Source of the DNA: Geitlerinema sp. BBD 1991-9 | GTDB lineage: Bacteria; Cyanobacteriota; Cyanobacteriia; Cyanobacteriales; Geitlerinemataceae | NCBI GenBank assembly: GCA_001657325.1 | Contig: LWRO01000003.1 | Coordinates: 162,082 to 226,081 of the forward strand | Reading direction: 5' to 3' | Length of the DNA: 64,000 bases | Shown: piece after piece, positions 27,141 to 36,009 of the stretch | Position numbering within the stretch: position 1 is the stretch's first letter | How the letters are laid out: each line of letters starts with the position of its first letter | Translations under genes and position numbers: made by a program | The notes under the pieces: generated by a model | Told to the model about the DNA's origin: nothing | The model's input: the letters and a program-made list of their open reading frames with translations, nothing else | The model's database searches: none

Positions 27141-28772
27141 CTATTCGTCCTCATTGCCAAAGTTTGGCTCGTCTTCCTCATCCACCGCTCCAGCCGCTAA
27201 CAACAGCTCGACGATGTCTTCGTAGGCATAATTCTGCGCGATCGAGAGCGCAGAGCCTAAAGCACCCGACGCATTCACATCGGCTCCGGCTTCGACGAGC
27301 CATTTCACCGCCTCAGTATGACCGTAATAGGTAGCTGCCATGAGGGGTGTATAAAAGCGTCGATCGTCACCGTTGACATCTGCACCTGCCTCGAGCAACA
27401 CTCGTATCGCCTCAACCTGTCCGCTATACGCCGCTTGCATTAAAGCTGTGCGACGGCGAAAATCAGCTTGGTTGGGATCGACACCAGCGGCGAGTAACCG
27501 TTGTAGGCGATCGATCTCTCCCTGTTCGGCTGCCATGCAAAGCTCGACGATATCTAATCCGTCGTGACTTGCACCTGCGGTTTGTAACCGCTCGACGATC
27601 GCACGATCGCCAATTTCAGCGGCTCGAGTCAGTGCCGTATCGCCAAACTGACTTTTGGCGTTGGGGTTGGCTCCCGCATTGAGGAGAATTTCGATCGTTT
27701 CCAAATCTTGCCGTTCCACCGCCAGCATCAGCGGCGTTTTTTCTTCATTCATCGACCCTTCAAAGCGATCGAGAACGGCTCCCGCGTTAACGAAACATTG
27801 GACGAGTTCCCGTTGTCCCGTTTCAACAGCGTTGTGCAGCGGCGATCGAGTGTAAGTATTAGATGAATCTAGGCTCGCTCCTGCCTCGACGAGCAGTCGT
27901 GCAATGTCGCTCTGGTGCGTGCGAACTGCAGCCATCAACGGAGTGTAGTAGCTCCAAACCGCAATGGGACGCGGAGGAGATGAATGTTCTCGTATCGCTT
28001 TGGGAGAAATTGTCGTCGTGCGAATTCCCGATTCGGATTCGCGAACGATGGCACTCTCGAAAATATCTGATTCTGGATCTGATTCTGGGGCGTTGGGATC
28101 GCGATCGGCGAGACTGGCATGAAATTTGTGACCGCAATTCGGACATTTCCCGTAGTCTTGCACGGAGGTAAACGCTGTCTTGCATTTCGGACAGTTTCGT
28201 TCCAACCCTGCCCATCGATCGTCTCGCTCGACGACACAATTGAGATTAGCACCGGCTTCGATGAGTTGGCGCACGATGTCGAGATGACCGTCTCTGGCGG
28301 CGACGTACAACGCGGTTTGACTTTTATTGACGATCTCGTGGCTGGTTCCGTCGATCTCGACATTTCGATCGATTAAGGAACGCACCGTTTCGAGATCGCC
28401 GTTTTTCGCGGCGGCAACTAATGCGTTAATTTTCTCTTGAGGCGAGGGTTCTGGCGGCTCGACGCGATTGAGGATTTCCCGAGCGCGATCGCGTTCGGAC
28501 GGCTCGCTGAGAATGTTGAGATATTCACAAACAGCTCGATGACCGGCTTTTGCTGCTAACAGTAACGCAGTGTCACCGGCTTCGGTGCGGAAGTTGACGT
28601 TTGCACCAGCTTTCACGAGCAAGCGAACGATCGGTTTGTTCCCCAATCGCGCCGCCAGAGTTAGGGCGGTGTTACCGTCTTCAAAGGGTTCGTCGATCTC
28701 GATGCCCTGCTGGAGTAACGCTTTAACTCGATCGATGTTTTGAGATTCTATATTTTTTATTAAATTGCTCAT
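27141..28772 (-). CDS. Ankyrin-repeat protein 1 with an embedded zinc ribbon
   Basis: 543 residues from the internal ATG at 28772 (MSNLIKNIESQNIDRVKALL). An upstream in-frame start would add 29 hydrophobic residues that do not belong to the repeat. About 11 ankyrin repeats are visible (TALTLAARLGNKPIVRLLVK, TALYVAARDGHLDIVRQLIE, TPLMAATYYGHTEAVKWLVE). Between repeats, at about residues 190-220, sits NCPKCKTAFTSVQDYGKCPNC, a four-cysteine zinc-ribbon motif, followed by an acidic Ser/Asp-rich linker. The C-terminus is acidic. First gene of the two-gene ankyrin operon; cytosolic by appearance. Confidence 0.88.
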   Translation of the reverse strand: MSNLIKNIESQNIDRVKALLQQGIEIDEPFEDGNTALTLAARLGNKPIVRLLVKAGANVNFRTEAGDTALLLAAKAGHRAVCEYLNILSEPSERDRAREILNRVEPPEPSPQEKINALVAAAKNGDLETVRSLIDRNVEIDGTSHEIVNKSQTALYVAARDGHLDIVRQLIEAGANLNCVVERDDRWAGLERNCPKCKTAFTSVQDYGKCPNCGHKFHASLADRDPNAPESDPESDIFESAIVRESESGIRTTTISPKAIREHSSPPRPIAVWSYYTPLMAAVRTHQSDIARLLVEAGASLDSSNTYTRSPLHNAVETGQRELVQCFVNAGAVLDRFEGSMNEEKTPLMLAVERQDLETIEILLNAGANPNAKSQFGDTALTRAAEIGDRAIVERLQTAGASHDGLDIVELCMAAEQGEIDRLQRLLAAGVDPNQADFRRRTALMQAAYSGQVEAIRVLLEAGADVNGDDRRFYTPLMAATYYGHTEAVKWLVEAGADVNASGALGSALSIAQNYAYEDIVELLLAAGAVDEEDEPNFGNEDE

Positions 28773-28860
28773 TTTTAAATATAGAAAGTCTTGCGGTTTA
28801 TTATATTCTAAAAGGAGAAGTATAGCGATCGACGGTTTAAAAAAAATTAACTTTATCAAG

Positions 28861-28900
28861 TTAATTTTATCAAGTTAATCTCATCAAATTAATTTGATGA
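28861..28900. promoter_or_regulatory. Palindrome and tandem TTATCAAG repeats upstream of the ankyrin operon
   Basis: TCATCAAATTAATTTGATGA at 28881-28900 is a perfect 20-base palindrome. Immediately next to it are two copies of ATCAAGTTAAT (one at about 28868). The cluster lies 90-130 bases upstream of the ankyrin operon start on the minus strand, so it is a candidate operator for a dimeric regulator. Function is inferred from position. Confidence 0.4.
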
Positions 28901-29108
28901 TTTCCTCGAGAATTCTGCGTCGGCTGGGTGAGAGCTTCGATCGTTTGGAGCAAGAGACACTTTCAGAAATTGGCAAAGGCTCAAACAACCCGTGAAAGAT
29001 CGTTCAATGCAAAGCCTAGTCATTTCAGAGTTTTAGAGGTTCTTGACTCAGAAGCGAGTCCTCTCTAATTTTCTGAGATTGACTTTAAATCCTAAGCTAG
29101 GAAGAATC

Positions 29109-29245
29109 GGGTCTGTTGGAGTTAGTGCAATCGTGCAGAGTTTATGAAATTCCGAAACCGTTGGAGTCGGGGCGAACGGCCGTTCGCCCCGACAAGGGTC
29201 TTGGTATCATAAGCAATCAAATTACACCGCAATTCTAACAGACCC
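29109..29245. mobile_element. MITE family 1, copy 2
   Basis: 137 bases bounded by GGGTCTGTTGGAGTT and AATTCTAACAGACCC. The centre is a perfect 28-base palindrome around GCGAACGGCCGTTCGC. It is the intact-looking copy of the element also found at 23211-23370. No coding capacity. Confidence 0.8.
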
Positions 29246-29310
29246 GAAGAACATAAAAATATATCAAAAACTATATTAAAAGCTATACAAACACGATTTC
29301 TTTAGAGGTA

Positions 29311-29411
29311 ATACCATTTCTCGATAATCCTGCTAGAGATCCTCGGCTGAACTTGGGCGAACACCGTTCGCCCCGACAGACATCTATGGCATGAATCTTT
29401 AAAAATGGTAT
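29311..29411. mobile_element. MITE family 2, copy 1
   Basis: 101 bases bounded by ATACCATTT and AAATGGTAT. The interior holds GGGCGAACACCGTTCGCCC. The same 101-base element is present in inverted orientation at 40337-40437. Flanking TA on both sides could be a target duplication. The remainder of the gap 28901-29608 shows nothing further. Confidence 0.82.
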
Positions 29412-29608
29412 AAGAAAGCCTCTTTCTGAATTGCAATGGAAGTTTGAGCTGTGTTCGCGTTGGTATTTTTTTTGAGCCAATGCGTTACAAAGCTGGTGAT
29501 ACTGACCCCAATCTGATTTTCTAATTGACTAAACAATTCACGCAAGTTTAGCCAACTTTTGGTCGATCGGATTGGGGCTTAATGGGAGTGAATTTGCAAT
29601 TGTGGCGT

Positions 29609-31852
29609 TCAGTCGCAGAGATCTAAAGCCCGGAACGCTTCGATCGACCGTCTGCTGATGAGTTCGACGTTTCCTTCAGCATCGATCGACCATCCTTGTG
29701 CTTCGATGGGAAATGCTGGAACGACACGAACGCGATCGACCGGTCGATCGCGCACCTGGGACTCGATTTCGCCTTGAGATTCGTCCGCAATTTCATTGAA
29801 ATCGCGTAAATCGACCCACACGCGCTGATGCTGAAGTGGACGAGTCGGGTCGGGGGGCAAGCCACCCCGTCCGGTGATAGTGAAAGAATTGCCTTCGCTC
29901 GCTACACGACAGGCCGACACGACCCGATCGGCAGGATCGACGACCGTTTGAGATAGCTCTACAAGTCCCGAGGCGGTATCGATTTCCGGAGTCGTCACTT
30001 CGACAATTCCCGCTACCCCAAATTGAGAACTCGCTGTAATGGTGCTATCGGACGATTGGAAAATGCCCTCAGTCACAATTTGAATATTTCCCCCCGCCCC
30101 TTGGACGGCATTCGCGTCGATCGTACTATTTTCCGTGAGGGCTAGGGTCTCCGCGTCGATGCGGATGTTACCACCCGTCGCCGTTCCGGTGGCATTGGTC
30201 GTAATTTGGCTCTCGTCTTGCAATTGCACGCTGCCCGCAGTCAGAGCAATATTGCCGCGAGATCCCGCTCGGACTTGCGAACTCAGAATTCCACCTTCTT
30301 CCAAACGAACGAGATCGGCGTTGACATTCAGGTTGCCCGCATCTCCGTTGGCAAAGTTGCTGACGGTAATTTCACCCCCCTCTCGCACCTGCACCGTCTC
30401 GGCGCTAACGTCGATCGAGCCAGCTGCAAAATTGACGGTTGAGAAGGCGATAATACCGCTAGACGATTGCTCGATCGAGGTCTTTCCTCGAATCTCCAGG
30501 TCGTCGACGCGAATCGTAATATCTCCCGCATCGCCGTTACCCAGGGAAAAAGCATTGAGACGACCGCCATTTAAAAGGCTCAGGCGCTCGGCCTCAACAG
30601 TTAAATTGCCACCCTGCCCCGTTCCCAACGCTTGCACGGTTACGAAAATTCCGCTGGGGAATCGATCGAACGCATCAGTACCGATAATCTCAATGTCCTG
30701 GGCGCGTATCGTTGCATTGCCCGCATCGCCAACGCCCAAAGTTCCCGCACCAATTTGTCCGCCATCGACCATTCGCAAGACGTTGGTTTCGAGGAGGAAA
30801 TTCCCACCTCGACCCGTCGCACCGGAGGCAAGGCTCACTGAAACGCGAGTCGCCGTTTGCCCGCCAATGACTTCCACGAGATCGGAGGCTCGAACGACGA
30901 CAGTTCCGCCAATACCAGACCCTTGCGTTCGTGCGGTCACGGTGCTTCCTTGGCTCACGACGATCTGCCGTCCCTGAAGCTGCATATCGCCACCTCGCTC
31001 TCCGGCGGTATCGACGAGAGAACCTCGAATGATTTGAATATCTCGAAAGCTGTTCGCCGCTCCGTAGTCAAACGTCCATCCCTGGGATTGTGGCACTAAG
31101 ACAACCGTGTTATTGGCGGCAACGCTTCCGAGTTCGATGCGTCCAGCAGGAGCGATCAGGTTGCTGCCGTCGATCGAGATGTCTCCTCCCAGCAACGCCA
31201 GTGTCTGTCTGTGGGAGACTTGTAATCCTGGGGGATCTTCTCCGTCGCTCGGAGCGAGATTGATGAAATCTGAATCGACGTTCTGGTTAAGTCCTCGCAC
31301 TTCGATCGAGCCTGGATTTGCATTGTATTGGACGCCCAGGGGAACGGTGACGGCGAGTAAAGATTGCGATTCAACGTCAGTCGCGCTGTAGAAGCTGCCA
31401 TCTTCAAACACGAATCGATCGGCGGTACTGCTTAAGAACGATCCTCCAATGTTCAATTGGGCGTTCGGCCCGAATACGATTCCGTTGGGATTGAGTAAAA
31501 ATAGGTTGGCGGCGCCGTTGGCACGTATCAATCCATCGATATTAGAAATTTGATTGCCTGTAACGCGCGTGAGGATGTTTTCGATCGTCGTTGCATTGTT
31601 GAAAAATACTTCGCTGTTCGTGGGAACGGAAAAGCGCTCGAAGGAGTGAAATAGGTTGCTGCCCGCCGCCGTCCCACCTTCGATGACAAATCGATTTTCT
31701 TCAAGGGTGACTTGAGTGTCGATCGGTAATGTTTCGTCGGGAATCACTTGTCCAAAGACGGGGGCAAGCTGACCGACAGTCAGAATGAGAATGCTCGATC
31801 GAGCGACCCCAAAAACTCGATCGAGGGGCCTTTTAAAAGTCTGGGTTGTCAT
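29609..31852 (-). CDS. Secreted two-partner-secretion (TpsA-like) protein with haemagglutination-activity domain
   Basis: 747 residues. An N-terminal signal-like helix (SSILILTVGQLAPVFGQ) is followed by the TPS/FHA N-terminal domain (about 35-165): FHSFERFSVPTNSEVFFNN, NILTRVTGNQISNIDG and the hallmark ANLFLLNPNGIVFGPNA. Then repeats with GGNxxxxxxxLxLxxGGxI (for example GGNLTVEAERLSLLNGGRLN) form a right-handed beta-helix. The C-terminal part (about residue 650 on) has VVSACRVASEGNSFTITGRGGLPPDP, the conserved cyanobacterial C-terminal box. Such proteins are exported across the outer membrane by a TpsB pore; no TpsB gene is in the window. Likely a cell-surface adhesin. Confidence 0.9.
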   Translation of the reverse strand: MTTQTFKRPLDRVFGVARSSILILTVGQLAPVFGQVIPDETLPIDTQVTLEENRFVIEGGTAAGSNLFHSFERFSVPTNSEVFFNNATTIENILTRVTGNQISNIDGLIRANGAANLFLLNPNGIVFGPNAQLNIGGSFLSSTADRFVFEDGSFYSATDVESQSLLAVTVPLGVQYNANPGSIEVRGLNQNVDSDFINLAPSDGEDPPGLQVSHRQTLALLGGDISIDGSNLIAPAGRIELGSVAANNTVVLVPQSQGWTFDYGAANSFRDIQIIRGSLVDTAGERGGDMQLQGRQIVVSQGSTVTARTQGSGIGGTVVVRASDLVEVIGGQTATRVSVSLASGATGRGGNFLLETNVLRMVDGGQIGAGTLGVGDAGNATIRAQDIEIIGTDAFDRFPSGIFVTVQALGTGQGGNLTVEAERLSLLNGGRLNAFSLGNGDAGDITIRVDDLEIRGKTSIEQSSSGIIAFSTVNFAAGSIDVSAETVQVREGGEITVSNFANGDAGNLNVNADLVRLEEGGILSSQVRAGSRGNIALTAGSVQLQDESQITTNATGTATGGNIRIDAETLALTENSTIDANAVQGAGGNIQIVTEGIFQSSDSTITASSQFGVAGIVEVTTPEIDTASGLVELSQTVVDPADRVVSACRVASEGNSFTITGRGGLPPDPTRPLQHQRVWVDLRDFNEIADESQGEIESQVRDRPVDRVRVVPAFPIEAQGWSIDAEGNVELISRRSIEAFRALDLCD

Positions 31853-32601
31853 TTTTACCTATCCATCTACCCGATCGGTATTATTTTTAACCCAAATCTA
31901 GCAAATTAAATATAAATGGCAAGAGCGAGTCAGATTCTTGACTTAAAATCTCAGAATAACTCAACTTTTTTAAGCCTTAATCCACAACGGTTTGATTCAA
32001 TACTCTATTAAATTTATTTAATTTAAGTTTCAATATTTAAAATTCTTTAAATATTGATATACAGCTAGAACAGCGGTACAAAATTTGCGTCAGGTGTGTT
32101 CGCGATCCACCGAATTCGGTGGAAGTTCAGCTCGTGAAATTCCCACAAACGCACCCACCCCATCACAACATCAAGCCTCCTGACTTCTGTACTGGCGCTC
32201 TAGATTGTGTCGTGTAAAATCTAGTGTATACAACATTGTTGAAATTTATTGCCTGGGGATGTTTTATCCTAGATGTTCGTGATATTTTAGACTGTTTCAC
32301 CAGGGAATTCTTTGGAAAGCGGCTTGGCTATTAGTCGATTTTTTAGGTTCAAGCCCAGTATATTCTTGCTCAAAAAGTAGGTAGGTGATTTTAAGACAAT
32401 TCTTTACAAAAAGGCGGCGATACCGAATAAAAGTATTAAGTAAACTTTAATGATTCGTGAAATGCTAACGGATCGATCCGTTGTAGTATGGACTTCTAGA
32501 CTGCGAATTCCTTAACAGCTCAAACGGGACGGCTAGACAAGAGACCGTCGAGAAAGTTTGGGTTTCTCAAAAATGTTTAACAAATCCAAGTTTTTCACAC
32601 G
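31853..32601. other. Intergenic region between the TPS gene and the glycosyltransferase gene
   Basis: About 750 bases without a gene. The side at 31,853 is AT-rich and should carry the TPS promoter. A small inverted repeat (CTAGATT at about 32,200 and AATCTAG 11 bases later) is the only structure noticed. Confidence 0.45.
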
Positions 32602-34230
32602 TTATTGTTGACTTGGCGTTTCAGGCTTCACGGCAACCAATCCACCGTAGGGAAAACCACCGTCTTCAAAAACGTCCCAACCCTCAGCAGCCAGGCGATC
32701 GATCGTCGCGGGGGACATCCGAAATGCGAAATGCGTTTCAAATTGCGAATCGGTGAGAATGTTCCGAATCTGTTGTGGAGCGGGGGAATCGTCGAATAAA
32801 AAGAGTTTGACATCGCTGTCGAAGAGATAGGCGAGAGAAATGAGATCGCCAATTTGGGTTCCGTCATAGCCTCGATCGCTTAACACCACAGGAGATGGAC
32901 TCGTGTTAACGACTCGGGCAATGTCCGCGTTAAAGTAACTGGGGATGTTGTGCCACCACGTCTCCAGGGAGGCGCGAATGCTGCAAGATACGACGCTCCC
33001 CACGAGAATGAATGCTAAGCAACCGCGCCACCACCACGAGGGAGAGCGAAACCATCGCGGTGAGGGGGCAATGTTGGCGAGAAAACAGGCAACGGCGAGT
33101 TGAACACCGGGAAAACAAGGGATTAAGTAGCGCGTAATGCTCGATCGACGCGATCCGGCAATCAAGTCAGGTACAGCGAGCAATAACAGCGGCACGAAGA
33201 TCGATAAGATGATAAACCACTTTGTCGATTTGGTCGTTTGGCGCGTAACAGTATCGAGTCCTAAAACGATTAACAGCAAAAACGGAACTCGCAGGGCGTA
33301 GGTTCCCCAGTTGTCCACTCCGAAATCGAGATCGAAGAACAATGACGTGAAACTCAGCACCCACAGTTTCAACAAGTACAGCCACTCGCCTCCGTATTTC
33401 GCCCAGCTCGTCGTTTCCAGGACTCGATCGAAATTGCCCACCAACACCACTAACCAGGGACTAAACAGCAACAGTGTCACCCCCATCGCCCCCAAGAACT
33501 GAGTGAGCGATTTCGGGTAAATCCAAAATGCCGAAGCGCGGCGGCGTTCCGGGGTAATGAGGGCGTAAACTCCGTGTGCGATGAGGCTTAAGCCAAAAAA
33601 CGGATGGACGTACAATCCCAACGCACTTCCGACAGCGTAAACGCCCCAATTTCCGAAATTCGGACGACGCAGCGCCCGCAAGAGCAACCAACTACTCACG
33701 ATCGTCACCAGTGTCAGCAGGCTATATTGACGAGCGACTTGCGCGAATAAAATATCGAAGGGTGATAACGCCAGCAGCATCACGGCCAATCCACCCACCA
33801 ACGGCGAGGCGAACAGTTCGACGGCGAGGAGATACATGGCGGGAAGTGACACCAGACTGAGGAGTGCGGGGAGTGCGCGAGATGCGATGCGAGAACTCCC
33901 GAACAGGTGCATCCAACTTCGTGCGAGGAGGAAATAAAGTGGGGGGTGCTGGGGATCTTCGATCGCGAGGGATTCGATCGAATCGATAACGGTGCTGTCG
34001 GGTTTGATGCGTTGGTATGCGAGCAAGTCGTCGGGCGTGAAGAGGCGATTTTGAAAGAGGTCTTCGGCGATCGTCGCCCCAGAATAGCCCGCAGCGCGAA
34101 GAGAGGTATAGACTTCGTCGTGCCAGTAAAGTTTCCCGTCGAGATTGGAAAAGCGAAAGAAGAGACCAACAGCGATCGCGATCGACAGCAAAATTTTAAA
34201 TCCGGGCGGAAACGACGACCAACGTTGCAT
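32602..34230 (-). CDS. Membrane glycosyltransferase, GT39/ArnT-like
   Basis: 542 residues from the ATG at 34230, preceded by GGGGGAG. After a first helix comes FSNLDGKLYWHDEVYTSLRA; the conserved Asp-Glu here is the presumed catalytic/metal site in the first periplasmic loop of GT39/GT83 (PMT, ArnT) enzymes. Around ten helices follow, with the LARSWMHLFGSSRIASRALP loop typical of family members. A periplasmic C-terminal domain of about 130 residues ends the protein. Family members transfer a sugar from a polyprenyl-phosphate carrier to lipids, glycans or proteins on the outside of the inner membrane. The acceptor is unknown. Confidence 0.82.
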   Translation of the reverse strand: MQRWSSFPPGFKILLSIAIAVGLFFRFSNLDGKLYWHDEVYTSLRAAGYSGATIAEDLFQNRLFTPDDLLAYQRIKPDSTVIDSIESLAIEDPQHPPLYFLLARSWMHLFGSSRIASRALPALLSLVSLPAMYLLAVELFASPLVGGLAVMLLALSPFDILFAQVARQYSLLTLVTIVSSWLLLRALRRPNFGNWGVYAVGSALGLYVHPFFGLSLIAHGVYALITPERRRASAFWIYPKSLTQFLGAMGVTLLLFSPWLVVLVGNFDRVLETTSWAKYGGEWLYLLKLWVLSFTSLFFDLDFGVDNWGTYALRVPFLLLIVLGLDTVTRQTTKSTKWFIILSIFVPLLLLAVPDLIAGSRRSSITRYLIPCFPGVQLAVACFLANIAPSPRWFRSPSWWWRGCLAFILVGSVVSCSIRASLETWWHNIPSYFNADIARVVNTSPSPVVLSDRGYDGTQIGDLISLAYLFDSDVKLFLFDDSPAPQQIRNILTDSQFETHFAFRMSPATIDRLAAEGWDVFEDGGFPYGGLVAVKPETPSQQ

Positions 34231-34356
34231 GAAAACTCCCCCAACCACCAAACGGTATCAGGGGTAGTTTACGTGATATTACGGTTCTTTTGAATTTGTG
34301 GAGATTTGACCCAGCAGGCGATATAAATAAACTCGTTCGCAAATGGGATAAATCGC

Positions 34357-34671
34357 ATGACACTCGCTGTTGTGACAGCTATTGGTTACGGTTTGTTAAT
34401 TTTCGTCGGCGGCATCGCCGGCTACGTCAAAGCAGGAAGTCGCGTTTCTCTGATATCTGGAATTGCCAGTGGGACACTTCTAATTTTGGGGGGGGTGTTG
34501 CAATTCCAAGGTCTAACGTGGGGATTGTGGCTTTCAATGGCAGTGGCGGGATTACTCGTCGTCACCTTTGCCGTTCGCTATTTGAAAACTCGAAAACTCA
34601 TGCCTGCGTTACCCGCAATTGGGTTGGGAGCGATCTCGATCGCGATTTTCCTCCAACAGCTGATTGTATAA
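34357..34671 (+). CDS. TMEM14/UPF0136 (FAX-like) small membrane protein
   Basis: 104 residues with four hydrophobic helices: AIGYGLLIFVGGIAGYVKAG, SLISGIASGTLLILGGV, GLWLSMAVAGLLVVTFAV and ALPAIGLGAISIAIF. The GGxxGYxKAGSxxSLxxG pattern is the signature of the TMEM14 family, which includes the plastid fatty-acid exporter FAX1. The cyanobacterial role is not established. The next gene starts 25 nt downstream, so the two may be co-transcribed. Confidence 0.85.
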   Translation: MTLAVVTAIGYGLLIFVGGIAGYVKAGSRVSLISGIASGTLLILGGVLQFQGLTWGLWLSMAVAGLLVVTFAVRYLKTRKLMPALPAIGLGAISIAIFLQQLIV

Positions 34672-34696
34672 TATTACTTCATAATAATCGAACTTT

Positions 34697-35077
34697 ATGA
34701 AACCAAAATTTACGACTCAACTCGCTTGGGAACAGGCGCAGGTTTTGATGCAACCAGCGCTGATTCGCATTCTCGACAATATCCGCCAATTTCTCGAAGA
34801 ATCGCCTTGGCAGGGTACATATCACGAAACACAGGTTCCCGTTCCAGGATATCAGTTATATTTAGAACTCGGCCATCGAACCCACTCGATCGATATTTGG
34901 GAATTGTGTTATCAGGTGTGTTTTCTCAACTATCAGTCCACCCATACACCGACAGAAGTTCGGGAGGTTGAAATTGACACGAGCTTGTTTGAAGAGGGTG
35001 AACTCGATTGGGAACGGTTGGATGAAAAAGCAAAATCGATCGTTCAGCAAATTTTTTTGAATTTGCAAAACGAATAA
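34697..35077 (+). CDS. Conserved hypothetical protein, cyanobacterial type
   Basis: 126 residues; soluble and acidic. It begins MKPKFTTQLAWEQAQVLMQP, with a middle WQGTYHETQVPVPGYQLYLE and an acidic end (FEEGELDWERLDEKAKSIVQ). No known catalytic motif. The composition and the regular helix-strand pattern look genuine. I do not recognise the function. It follows the TMEM14 gene closely. A 28-base perfect palindrome begins at its stop codon. Confidence 0.7.
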   Translation: MKPKFTTQLAWEQAQVLMQPALIRILDNIRQFLEESPWQGTYHETQVPVPGYQLYLELGHRTHSIDIWELCYQVCFLNYQSTHTPTEVREVEIDTSLFEEGELDWERLDEKAKSIVQQIFLNLQNE

Positions 35078-35103
35078 TTCGATCGAGACGTCTCGATCGA
35101 ATT
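35076..35103. repeat. Perfect 28-base palindrome at a gene end
   Basis: The sequence is its own exact inverse complement, centred on GAGACGTCTC between 35089 and 35090, and includes two CGATCGA blocks. It overlaps the stop codon of the preceding gene. It could fold as a stem that protects or ends the transcript, but no T tract follows. The rest of the gap to 35380 shows no gene. Confidence 0.6.
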
Positions 35104-35380
35104 GAAGTGGCGAACGCAGGCGCAGTCTGGAAACCGACAGACGCCGCGCTGGAATGCTTAGGTGTCACGATGCCCTTAAACTGGCTATAGATCTTTAGAA
35201 AACTCGAGATCGAGTTCGTATCAGTTACGAGGATTTGTTCTCGAGTAATCGCGTAGCACAGATCCCCAAACTGCAATCCATACAGCGATTTATTCAGGGT
35301 TTTGTATTGAAATTTTACTAAAACAGGGTATTTCTAGCAGACCACTTCTCTGTACGACGCAAAATTGACATGGGTTACAA

Positions 35381-35851
35381 TTAATACCGCTTCATCATTC
35401 GTGCGATTTCGCGTTTTTCCTGTTTCTTCTTCAGATCTTCTCGCTTGTCGTGAAGTTTCTTCCCTTTGCCCAATCCAATCGTAACTTTCACCCACCCATT
35501 TTTTAAGTACATTTTGAGAGGGACTAACGTCAAACCGCGTTCTTCGACTTTTCCGATGAGCTTGCGAATTTCCTCGCGGTGTAATAATAACTTACGGGTG
35601 CGACGGGGATCGTGGTTGAAATATTCGCTTGCCGTATCGTAAGGGGAAATATGGACGTTGTGCAGCCACGCTTCGTTATTGCGAATCAAGGCGTAGCCAT
35701 CTCGCAAGTTTACCCGACCCAGGCGAATCGATTTGACCTCAGTTCCTTTGAGTTCGATACCCGCTTCGTAAGTGTCTAAAATTTCGTAACGGTAGCGTGC
35801 TTGACGGTTATCACTAACAATTTTGTAGCCATTACTGCTGTCTTTTGCCAT
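35381..35851 (-). CDS. smpB: SsrA-binding protein SmpB (trans-translation)
   Basis: 156 residues; the usual length. The SmpB fold is shown by NRQARYRYEILDTYEAGIEL, KGTEVKSIRLGRVNLRDGYA, WLHNVHISPYDTASEYFNHD and PRRTRKLLLHREEI. The basic C-terminal tail (KGKKLHDKREDLKKKQEKRE) inserts into the ribosomal mRNA channel. It binds tmRNA and delivers it to stalled ribosomes. tmRNA itself is not in this window. Confidence 0.95.
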   Translation of the reverse strand: MAKDSSNGYKIVSDNRQARYRYEILDTYEAGIELKGTEVKSIRLGRVNLRDGYALIRNNEAWLHNVHISPYDTASEYFNHDPRRTRKLLLHREEIRKLIGKVEERGLTLVPLKMYLKNGWVKVTIGLGKGKKLHDKREDLKKKQEKREIARMMKRY

Positions 35852-36009
35852 CGGAATTTCGATTTCAAAATATTGCGATTTTGCAAAGATATATTGTTTC
35901 AGTGTAACCCAAAAACTCTAAATCTCGGAGTTTTCGACTCGATCGAGCGTGATAGAATTGAGTAGATGTCCCTCGATTGAAGACGAGAAAAGGGTAGGAG
36001 TGAGCCGAC

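Noticed and set aside
30135..30977. 280-residue plus-strand frame within the TPS gene
   Set aside because: Antisense shadow; Ser/Thr/Pro/Arg-biased with no domain, while the minus-strand frame has clear haemagglutinin motifs.
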